Shown here: in pieces, positions 48,661 to 56,299 of the stretch
How the letters are laid out: each line of letters opens with the position of its first letter
Position numbering within the stretch: the first letter of the stretch is position 1
Assembly: GCF_023634065.1 (NCBI RefSeq)
Contig: NZ_JALKCV010000010.1
Coordinates: 116,016 to 180,015 of the forward strand
DNA: 64,000 nucleotides
Direction: 5' to 3'
DNA from: Microbulbifer litoralis
GTDB lineage: Bacteria > Pseudomonadota > Gammaproteobacteria > Pseudomonadales > Cellvibrionaceae
Notes under the pieces: model-generated
What the model saw: only the letters and a program-made list of their open reading frames with translations
What the model was told of the DNA's origin: nothing
The model's database searches: none
Position numbers and translations under genes: made by a program

Positions 48661-49848
48661 ATGAAATTCCCCCCCCAAATCAAAATCCCAGCCACCTACA
48701 TGCGCGGCGGCACCAGCAAAGGCGTCTTCTTCCGCCTCCAAGACCTACCGGAGCCCGCCCAGATCCCCGGCCAGGCCCGAGACAACCTGCTCCTGCGAGT
48801 CATCGGCAGCCCCGACCCCTACGCCAAACAAACCGACGGCATGGGCGGCGCCACCTCCAGCACCAGCAAGACGGTCATCCTGTCTAAGAGCGAACAGCCC
48901 GACCACGACGTGGACTACCTCTTCGGCCAGGTCTCCATCGACAAACCCTTCGTAGACTGGTCCGGCAACTGCGGCAACCTCACCGCCGCAGTAGGCGCCT
49001 TCGCCATCAACAGCGGCTTCGTCGATGCCAAGCGCATTCCCGGAAATGGCCACTGCACCGTGCGCATCTGGCAGGCCAACATCAAAAAAACCATCATCGC
49101 CCACGTTCCCATCACCAACGGTGAAGTGCAGGAAACCGGCGATTTCGAACTGGACGGCGTCACCTTCCCGGCCGCCGAAGTCCAGATCGAGTTTATGGAC
49201 CCGGCCGGCGAGGGCGCCATCTTCCCCACCGGCAATCTGGTGGACGACCTTGAAGTGCCCGCTGATGTTGTAGAGGGGGGCACCCTGAAAGCCACCATGA
49301 TCAACGCCGGCATCCCCACAATCTTCGTCAACGCCGACCAGATCGGGTACGAAGGTACCGAATTGCAGGAAGCCATCAACAGCGACGACAAGGCCCTGGC
49401 CATGTTCGAAAGCATCCGTGCCCACGGCGCAGTGAAGATGGGCCTGATCGAAAAGGTGGAAGACGCAGCCAACCGCCAACATACCCCCAAGGTCGCCTTC
49501 GTCGCGCCGCCCAAGGGCTACACGGCATCCAGCGGCAAGCAAGTGGCAGCCGATGATATCGACCTGCTGGTGCGCGCCCTGTCCATGGGCAAACTGCACC
49601 ACGCCATGATGGGCACCGCCGCCGTCGCCATCGGTACCGCCGTGGCCATTCCCGGCACCCTGGTGAACCTGGCCGCGGGGGGAGGGGAGCGCAATGCCGT
49701 GACCTTTGGCCACCCGTCCGGCACCCTGCGCGTCGGTGCGGAGGCGGAAGCCGTCAACGGCCAGTGGACTGCAACCAACGCCATTATGAGCCGCAGTGCG
49801 CGGGTGCTGATGGAGGGCTGGGTACGAGTGCCCGGGGATTCCTTCTAA
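48661..49848 (+). CDS. prpF: 2-Methylaconitate cis-trans isomerase
   Basis: Isomerises the trans-2-methylaconitate made by AcnD so the next aconitase can hydrate it. The start KIPATYMRGGTSKGVFF and GMGGATSSTSKT then NCGNLTAAVG are the diaminopimelate-epimerase-like PrpF signatures. The length of 395 aa is normal. GGAGAGAACC precedes the ATG. It is the last recognisable gene of the operon; prpD, which follows in P. aeruginosa, is not present here. Confidence 0.95.
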   Translation: MKFPPQIKIPATYMRGGTSKGVFFRLQDLPEPAQIPGQARDNLLLRVIGSPDPYAKQTDGMGGATSSTSKTVILSKSEQPDHDVDYLFGQVSIDKPFVDWSGNCGNLTAAVGAFAINSGFVDAKRIPGNGHCTVRIWQANIKKTIIAHVPITNGEVQETGDFELDGVTFPAAEVQIEFMDPAGEGAIFPTGNLVDDLEVPADVVEGGTLKATMINAGIPTIFVNADQIGYEGTELQEAINSDDKALAMFESIRAHGAVKMGLIEKVEDAANRQHTPKVAFVAPPKGYTASSGKQVAADDIDLLVRALSMGKLHHAMMGTAAVAIGTAVAIPGTLVNLAAGGGERNAVTFGHPSGTLRVGAEAEAVNGQWTATNAIMSRSARVLMEGWVRVPGDSF

Positions 49849-49900
49849 GGTGGCTTTGCCGGGTGTAAACTTTGTGTAGCACCTGTTAGAGGCCCCTGAT

Positions 49901-50137
49901 ATGTCCGCATTATTGAAACAGCTGGAAGAGCAGGCCAGAGCGCTGAGCGCCGAAGAGCGGGCCCAGCTGGCCGAGTTCATGCTTGAGTCCCTGAGCCCGC
50001 TCACTTCCGAGATAGAGTCCGCCTGGGACGAGGAAATCGAACGGCGCGTAGCGGCTTTCGATCGTGGAGAAGTCCCAGCCTGCGCGGCGGAAGATGTATT
50101 TGTGGAGGTCCGGCGGATCTCACTGTCCAGGAGGTAA
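49901..50137 (+). CDS. Addiction-module antitoxin-like protein (orphan)
   Basis: A 78-residue protein of the Unstab_antitox (PF09720) type: LLKQLEEQARALSAEERAQL followed by SAWDEEIERRVAAFDRGEV. These proteins normally precede a RelE/ParE-type toxin that overlaps their stop. Here only about 30 nt of non-coding sequence follow before the convergent nuclease gene, and no toxin is seen. It is probably a remnant or solitary antitoxin at the edge of the accessory island. Confidence 0.8.
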   Translation: MSALLKQLEEQARALSAEERAQLAEFMLESLSPLTSEIESAWDEEIERRVAAFDRGEVPACAAEDVFVEVRRISLSRR

Positions 50138-50172
50138 AACGCGGACGCTGTCTCTCTCCTGAATTACTACAG

Positions 50173-51342
50173 CTAATCCACCAGTCGTACAGTCTTCGGG
50201 TCATAGGTCGCATTAGTAATCGACTCATCCCGAATACGCTGTACCGCCTCATCAATCACATGTAGCGGCACCAGGAACCATTCCTTTGGTTTTACGGGGT
50301 GGCCAAAGCGGTCATTAATTGTGAGATCAATCTGTGCCGGCGCAAAGATTCGGTGGAGCAGTCCTTCCAGCTTGGTACGGTTGATGCCCGCCAGTTTGTA
50401 GCTGGCAATGACTTCTACATCCGCGAGAAGGTAGGTTGCATCATGCGCTGCATTGGCAATTCGGGCTTCTACCTTGCCGCCGGTGACGCCGATCTTGTGG
50501 ATTAGTTCACGATGCTCGACAACAAAGGGGTGCTTGGACTGGCTGCGAAGCACATAGATGGTACCGCTTTCGATGTCATCGTCCTCCAAGGTTCCTCCAA
50601 ATAGCGGTCCAGCGTCTGGGTCACTTATCCGGCGGCCCGTCTCATCCTTGTATAGGGCGCGTTGAAGTGATCTCAGGAGTAGATTGCTTTCGGTTCCATT
50701 GGAGTAAATCACACGAAGGCGAGCGTCATTCTCACCATTGGGAGCCTTGATGGTTTCGCCTACCTCGGCTACGTAAGTAAGCTGGCCGTTCAGGATGAAG
50801 AAGTTGCCTTCTTCAATGCTGGCATCTTTTGCAAAACGACGGGTTTGCCGGATGTCAACCTTGAGGTCGCTCTCAATTTGGTCAAAAAGAGACTTGAAGC
50901 GGTCAAAGTCTTCACATTTTTCCCGGTTGGCAATTTCTTCAGCAGCTCTGATTTCAGATCTGGAGCGGACATGGCGCAGTTCCGTGATGTCAGACTGGCC
51001 TGCAGCTCCCTCCAGTTCCGCGAGTAGATCGTCATCGTCCACCATTTCTGCAGATTCCGCCGCCTTCATTTCGGCTCCGTCCAGTAATCCCTGGTGGTCG
51101 TATGGGGCTAGCATGGCACGTAAATCTTCCTGTGTGCGCAACCGATCAAGCCTTAAGGCGTACAGGCGCTCGAAGATGTCCTTGTCTTCACCGTGCAGGG
51201 GGCTGCGCCCCTCTTGCTCAACAAAGCGCTGAATTTCCTCGAAGCCAGCTATAACGCGCTCTTCACGAGCCGATAGCGCTTTCTTTTTTTCCGGCTGCGC
51301 AAATGCATCAAGTTCGGCGCGCAGATCGTCTAAATCACTCAT
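50173..51342 (-). CDS. GIY-YIG nuclease (T5orf172-like) of the defence operon
   Basis: A 389-residue protein with an acidic helical N-terminal half (residues 1-175) and a C-terminal GIY-YIG domain: GTIYVLRSQ at 260-268, HKIGVTGG at 282-289, EARIANA and the metal-binding Glu326 in KLEGLLHRIF, then KEWFLVP. Such domains cut DNA. The ATG at 51342 gives MSDLDDLRAELDAF; the longer frame to 51417 overlaps the helicase gene by 83 bases. It overlaps the helicase by eight bases, so the two are translationally coupled and likely act together. It is the last gene of the operon. Confidence 0.88.
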   Translation of the reverse strand: MSDLDDLRAELDAFAQPEKKKALSAREERVIAGFEEIQRFVEQEGRSPLHGEDKDIFERLYALRLDRLRTQEDLRAMLAPYDHQGLLDGAEMKAAESAEMVDDDDLLAELEGAAGQSDITELRHVRSRSEIRAAEEIANREKCEDFDRFKSLFDQIESDLKVDIRQTRRFAKDASIEEGNFFILNGQLTYVAEVGETIKAPNGENDARLRVIYSNGTESNLLLRSLQRALYKDETGRRISDPDAGPLFGGTLEDDDIESGTIYVLRSQSKHPFVVEHRELIHKIGVTGGKVEARIANAAHDATYLLADVEVIASYKLAGINRTKLEGLLHRIFAPAQIDLTINDRFGHPVKPKEWFLVPLHVIDEAVQRIRDESITNATYDPKTVRLVD

Positions 51343-53392
51343 AGCGGCCCTCGTCTTTAAAGCGCACGAAAGCGGCGGCACCTTCGGCCATGCGTTGTTC
51401 CCAGGGGTCTGCTGCACTCACTGAAGGCAGCCGCCCACGCTCTTTCTTGAATTTCACAGCCCTGATGGCGAGCTCTTTGGCTTCCTCGGGTGCCAGGCTG
51501 GTACGTTTGGCTGAAATTGCCGCAGCCACCTGCTTCAGGCTGTCTTCGCTCATGGTTTTGGCGAGAATAGCGTAAGCTTCACTGAAGGGGTTGATGCTGT
51601 CGATCAGGTCGATGTCCAGTTCGCGGACGTCCATGGCAAACTTGCGCACACCGGCAATCAGGGCTGTGTTGGGTTTTGTTTCACCGTTGTCGTCATCTCC
51701 GCTCTCTGTCAGAAGTTGCTTGGCTTGCTGAGTGAGGTTCAGGGCGGCGATGGCGTGCTGGCGAACGGCTTCCTGATCTGCTTCGTCCAGCTCCGGGTAC
51801 TTTTCCTTGATGATTTTGCCCATGCGCACCTGAGTTAGCTCCTCAGGAATCATTTCCTCGTCGAACAAGCCCTTTTCCACAGTCGTCTTGTCCTGAACAA
51901 AGCTGGCGATCACCTCGTTAAGGTCCTCCTGGCAAATACGAGAGGCCTCTTCGCTCTTGGGTTCGGCAAGACCCTTGATTTCAATTTGATACTGCCCGGT
52001 TTGCTCGTTAATACCGACATTGCACTTGTCAGGATCGTAGCCGCCTTCGCCGTAGTTAAACCCCTCTTGAGGTCCGCTGGTAGGATTCTTTGGCGTGAAC
52101 TCGAACCGTGGAGCCAGGACTTGTTCCATCAGCAGGCTGGCAGCAATGGCCTTCAAGGTATCATTGATAGCCTCGGTAACCGCCTGTTCAGAAGCATCGG
52201 GTTCGGCGATCAGGTTGGTGAAGCGTGCACGGGTTTTGCCCGGTGCATCCCGGGTGGCGCGACCGATAATCTGGACGATTTCAGTGAGGCTTGAGCGATA
52301 ACCGACGGTTAGCGCATGTTCGCACCAGATCCAGTCGAAACCTTCCTTCGCCATCCCAAGAGCGATGATGATGTCCACGTGGTCGCGATTGTTCTTCTGC
52401 GCCGGGTTTTTCAGTGCGGCAGATACCCGATCACGCTTTGTGGGGTCATCGTCCACCAGGTCGGCAATACGCAAAACTTGACCATCTGAGGTCTTGACCA
52501 ACTGGAACCCGGTCGCTGGATCAGCGCCTTGCCACTCACCCAGCGCCTCAATGATGTGCTCTACCTCCCGGATCTTGTCCTTGGTGCTTTCCCGGGAGTT
52601 GACGTTGGGAATATGGATAATGGTCTTCTCAGAGGGATCGAGGACCTTGAGGATTTCGTCGGCATAGGAGCCAGAATAGAAGAAATAGCCGATATCGAGC
52701 TTTTTCAGATACTCGTAACCATTGAGCTGTTCATAGTAGGTATAAGTTACGGTATCAAAACGGGCTTCATCCTGCGGAGCCAGCACGGCTTCGGCATCCC
52801 CGCGGAAGTAGGAGCCGGTCATGGCCACGATATGCACCTTGTCGCGGGCGATGAATTCACCCAGATGAGTACCGAGCCTGTTGTCCGGGTTGGCCGACAC
52901 ATGGTGGAATTCATCGACAGCAACCAAGCGGCCATCGAAGGCCTCTACGCCAAACTGGTCCACGGCGAAGCGGAAAGTAGCGTGGGTGCATACCAGCACC
53001 TGATCGTCGCTTTCCAGGAAAGCGCCCACGGATTTGACCTTGCCGCCATTGTCGGAACCTGGGGCATTACACAGGTTCCATTTGGGTTCCACCTTCCAAT
53101 CGGCCCAGAAACCGAACTTGCTCAGGGGTTCGTCATTGAAGCTCGAACCGATGGACTTTTCCGGCACGACAATAATGGCCTGTTTGAGACCCTGATTTTG
53201 CAGTTTATCCAGGGCAATAAACATCAATGCCCGGCTCTTGCCCGATGCTGGTGGCGATTTAATCAGCAGATATTGTTCGCCGCGCCGCTCATATGCTCGC
53301 TCCTGCATCGGTCGCATGCCGAGCTCATTGGATTTGGTTGAGCTGCCGTTACCGGCATATGCAACCGATACGGAAGGGATGGACTGGGTCAT
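51335..53392 (-). CDS. SF2 DEAD/DEAH-box helicase
   Basis: A 685-residue superfamily-2 ATPase related to restriction translocases. Walker A SPPASGKSRA (about 46-55), Walker B/motif II DEFH at 160-163, motif III MTGSYFRG, motif V GFDWIW and motif VI IVQIIGRATRD. A 300-residue C-terminal domain follows with no recognised fold. It probably moves DNA or unwinds it for the downstream GIY-YIG nuclease. The ATG at 53392 starts 21 bases after the DUF262 gene. Confidence 0.9.
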   Translation of the reverse strand: MTQSIPSVSVAYAGNGSSTKSNELGMRPMQERAYERRGEQYLLIKSPPASGKSRALMFIALDKLQNQGLKQAIIVVPEKSIGSSFNDEPLSKFGFWADWKVEPKWNLCNAPGSDNGGKVKSVGAFLESDDQVLVCTHATFRFAVDQFGVEAFDGRLVAVDEFHHVSANPDNRLGTHLGEFIARDKVHIVAMTGSYFRGDAEAVLAPQDEARFDTVTYTYYEQLNGYEYLKKLDIGYFFYSGSYADEILKVLDPSEKTIIHIPNVNSRESTKDKIREVEHIIEALGEWQGADPATGFQLVKTSDGQVLRIADLVDDDPTKRDRVSAALKNPAQKNNRDHVDIIIALGMAKEGFDWIWCEHALTVGYRSSLTEIVQIIGRATRDAPGKTRARFTNLIAEPDASEQAVTEAINDTLKAIAASLLMEQVLAPRFEFTPKNPTSGPQEGFNYGEGGYDPDKCNVGINEQTGQYQIEIKGLAEPKSEEASRICQEDLNEVIASFVQDKTTVEKGLFDEEMIPEELTQVRMGKIIKEKYPELDEADQEAVRQHAIAALNLTQQAKQLLTESGDDDNGETKPNTALIAGVRKFAMDVRELDIDLIDSINPFSEAYAILAKTMSEDSLKQVAAAISAKRTSLAPEEAKELAIRAVKFKKERGRLPSVSAADPWEQRMAEGAAAFVRFKDEGRYE

Positions 53393-53413
53393 TGATCAAC
53401 CTCTTCAAGCAAG

Positions 53414-55237
53414 CTATTCGGGTTCCAGACTTTTTTTTGCTATCTGCCGATACAACTCGCCACGCTCCTCTATATTGTTCTTCTTGAAACTAGTTATCGC
53501 CGAAAAGGGAAGACCTTCTTCCTTCATAAAGCGAATAAAGCCCGGATTATGTTCATAGCATTTCGGGTGTAGAGATTTGGCCAAGATATTCTGGGAAAAA
53601 TACTGCTCCAGCTTGTCTATATAGGGCTTGTCGTTGTAGCTGGCATTAAACGATTTCGGTAGCAGAAGGAGCCCGCCAATACGGTTGCGCTGTTCGGCAA
53701 AGTCAGCCGGGTGTTCGAATTCATCGGTATGGCGGTCGAACTGGTCAGCCCAGATATGTTCAATTTCATACTTGACGCTGCCACCCCCCACCAATTCTTC
53801 AAAGCAGGGTGCCATGCCAGAGCTAACGGCAACGTAATCGGTGATCCGGGCCAGCATCCGGTGAAGCACTTTGCGATTCTGCTGATGCAGATACAGCCCT
53901 ACACCCTGACGGTGATAGTCGCTGTTGTTGTCGAAGTTTTCTTCTTCGGCCTGCAATTTATCGAACAGTACTTGGGCTAGATCATGAGCATCCAGTCCGC
54001 GGATATCGCGCATCACCAGAAACATCGCATACTGCATGGTGGAATAGGCAATGCTACGGAAATTCCAGAGTCGCCAAGTCAGCAGAATGTCGATAAATTT
54101 TGCGGTAATACGGGTTTTTTGAGTGATTTCATTTTGCGCGTCACTTGGCTTCAACGGTGCCAGCAATAGCATGTGTTGCAAAGTAAAGCCGTTCCAGGCG
54201 TTGTAACAAACGTGCTCCAATCCAGTAGTTATTTGCTCTGAAGCGTCCAGCAGGTGCAGATACTGCTTGGAGTAGAACTCAAAGTCCGTACTAAGAAATC
54301 TCAGGTAGTCAGATGGTTTGTCCAGCCCCACTTGGGCTCTGGCATCTCGAAGCCAACGGTGATATTCGGTGCCAATACGATCAAAGTCTTCTTGTTTCGC
54401 TCCCTTTTTACGTTCACGAATTTTGGTGGCGTATTGGCTGCGCAGCCAGGCTTTGAAGAAGTCCGCCTCTACCTCCTTGCCCCAGTCGGTGAGCTTACCG
54501 ATGCGCAGTTTCCAGCGGTTATTGGCTTCAACTCGATAGTCTTCATCAATATTGGCGAGCAGATAGCCTTTGAGCATATCGGTGGGGTTAAGCGACAGGC
54601 CCCGGTCGTTCATGGTCTCGAAGATGGTGTAGGCATCATCATCGGAATAGGCGGTAATTTCTACCAAGTGCACATTGCTGAGCAGCCAATCGACAAAGTA
54701 GGGCAGCGCCCGCCCGCGCAGTTCCTCCGGGAAGGCTGTATCAATGTCCTGATAGCGGTTATACAGATTGTTCACAGATTCCGGCGCATCGCTGACGTCA
54801 AAGTTACGCCCTTCAAACAAGGCTTCCATGCACGCCATGCGCTCGTCGACTTCGATATTGAAGGATTTTTCCCCGTACTGTTCGGAAAAGATCAGTTCTT
54901 CAATCTGTACCATGTCAGATCGCTCCCGTTGCAGATTGTGCAGTAGGATCACGAACAGCGACAGGCTGGTCAGGCGCTGCTGGCCATCGACAATAAAGCT
55001 GGCACTGTCTTTCTTACTGATAATGATGGAGCCCAGAAAGTAATGAGGATAATCGGCCACTTTCTTGCGTTCATGGCCCTCGTCAAATTCTTCCAGAAAC
55101 TTGGCCACCAGATCGTTGACCAGCTCGGCGGCTTGTTTTTCGCCCCATTTGTATTCGCGCTGATAGTAGTCGATTGAATATTTGACTCCTTTCAGCAACT
55201 CGCGGACTGTTTTGGCTTTGCCAAGAATTTCCCTCAT
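53414..55237 (-). CDS. DUF262/DUF1524 protein (GmrSD-like)
   Basis: A 607-residue protein with the DUF262 ParB-like region: YYQREYKWGEKQ (24-35) and the hallmark DGQQRLTSL (84-92), followed by a long helical middle. The C-terminal DUF1524-like region has YEIEHIWADQ and QRNRIGGLLLLPKSFNASY, an HNH-type EHI...N...N arrangement. The architecture is that of GmrSD type IV restriction enzymes, which cut modified DNA and bind nucleotide. GGGGAG precedes the ATG at 55237. Nucleotide-dependent nuclease activity is inferred only. Confidence 0.88.
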   Translation of the reverse strand: MREILGKAKTVRELLKGVKYSIDYYQREYKWGEKQAAELVNDLVAKFLEEFDEGHERKKVADYPHYFLGSIIISKKDSASFIVDGQQRLTSLSLFVILLHNLQRERSDMVQIEELIFSEQYGEKSFNIEVDERMACMEALFEGRNFDVSDAPESVNNLYNRYQDIDTAFPEELRGRALPYFVDWLLSNVHLVEITAYSDDDAYTIFETMNDRGLSLNPTDMLKGYLLANIDEDYRVEANNRWKLRIGKLTDWGKEVEADFFKAWLRSQYATKIRERKKGAKQEDFDRIGTEYHRWLRDARAQVGLDKPSDYLRFLSTDFEFYSKQYLHLLDASEQITTGLEHVCYNAWNGFTLQHMLLLAPLKPSDAQNEITQKTRITAKFIDILLTWRLWNFRSIAYSTMQYAMFLVMRDIRGLDAHDLAQVLFDKLQAEEENFDNNSDYHRQGVGLYLHQQNRKVLHRMLARITDYVAVSSGMAPCFEELVGGGSVKYEIEHIWADQFDRHTDEFEHPADFAEQRNRIGGLLLLPKSFNASYNDKPYIDKLEQYFSQNILAKSLHPKCYEHNPGFIRFMKEEGLPFSAITSFKKNNIEERGELYRQIAKKSLEPE

Positions 55238-55282
55238 GCTTCTCCCCTCAAGAAACTAGATGCGTGAGCATAGTTCTCGTAA

Positions 55283-56299
55283 TCATTGATCACTTCCTTT
55301 GCTCTTATTCTTAAGTTCTTGTTCAAGCTGTTCGATCTCCTTCAGATCAGCGGTATCGGCCTCCTTGGCTTCTGCGGTACGCCGCTGCTGGTCGAAAACC
55401 TCATAACGTTCACGAACAATCTTCTCCATTTCTTCTCGGCTGACAGAGCCGGCACCTTCGAGGATGGGCTGGTCATTGAAGGCCAGCATCTTATCGACGT
55501 TGTTACGCCAGAAATCAAGGGTCAGCTCTCTCTGTTGCTTGACCCGCAGTTCAGCCTGCTCGAGGAAGATCACCACCAAGCGGTTGAGGGTGTCAATTTC
55601 GTCGGCACTCAGGTAGTTCTTGGCGATGATGACATCCTGCTTGCGCACCCGCGAACCGATCCAACTGGTCAACGCCATATTGGGCTCGCCGGGGTTTGAG
55701 CGTTTCAGGATCAGCTCTGCGGCAGTGTGGCCGGTGGTGGCAAAGAGAAGCTTGTTCTGGGCCTCGGCAAAGAAAAGGGCGGTCTCCTGTTCGCGGGCTT
55801 GGTAGTCGGAGCTGAGGGCGAAGAGATCGCGGACTTTTTGGTAAAAGCGCTTCTCGGAGGCCCGTATATCCCGAATGCGTTCAAGAAGCTCGTCGAAGTA
55901 ATCCCATCCACCGGGGTTCTTCAGGCGCTCGTCATCCATCACGAAGCCTTTGAGCAGGAACTCCTTCAGGTTGGTGCTGGCCCATTGGCGGAATTGGCTG
56001 CCCCGGGGGGAGCGTACCCGGTAACCGATGGCCAGGATCAGGTCGAGGTTGTAGTAGCTGATCTTGCGGCGGACCTGTCGGCCGCCCTCGGTTTGAACTG
56101 TCAAGGATTCCTTGACAGTTGCCCCCTCGCTTAACTCCTTGTCTTCAAAGATGTTTTTCGCATGCAGGGAGACATTCTGCTTGCTGGTCTGGAACAGTTC
56201 AGCGATTTCCAACTGGGTCAGCCAGACGCTATGGACCTCCACCCGCAGGTTGAGGCGGGTTTGGCCGTCGTCGGAGGTATAGAGGATCAAGTCGCTCAT
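55283..56299 (-). CDS. RhuM-family protein
   Basis: A 338-residue protein with the RhuM start MSDLILYTSDDGQTRLNLRV, then VWLTQLEIAELFQTSKQNVS (a winged-helix-like element), KISYYNLDLILAIGYRVRS and RQWASTNLKEFLLKGF. RhuM proteins are common inside type I restriction-modification loci, although their molecular role is not settled. A charged coiled-coil tail ends the protein. Its ATG overlaps the methyltransferase stop codon (ATGA), so it is an integral operon member rather than an intruder. Confidence 0.88.
   Translation of the reverse strand: MSDLILYTSDDGQTRLNLRVEVHSVWLTQLEIAELFQTSKQNVSLHAKNIFEDKELSEGATVKESLTVQTEGGRQVRRKISYYNLDLILAIGYRVRSPRGSQFRQWASTNLKEFLLKGFVMDDERLKNPGGWDYFDELLERIRDIRASEKRFYQKVRDLFALSSDYQAREQETALFFAEAQNKLLFATTGHTAAELILKRSNPGEPNMALTSWIGSRVRKQDVIIAKNYLSADEIDTLNRLVVIFLEQAELRVKQQRELTLDFWRNNVDKMLAFNDQPILEGAGSVSREEMEKIVRERYEVFDQQRRTAEAKEADTADLKEIEQLEQELKNKSKGSDQ

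Noticed and set aside
48254..48695. Minus-strand ORFs of 131-142 aa between acnD and prpF
   Set aside because: They consist of translated 77-bp repeats, shown by repeating IPLRCIRATNSGC-like peptides, so they are not genes.
50138..50172. A toxin gene following the antitoxin-like ORF
   Set aside because: Only 35 bases separate the antitoxin stop from the convergent nuclease stop, and no RelE/ParE-like frame is present.
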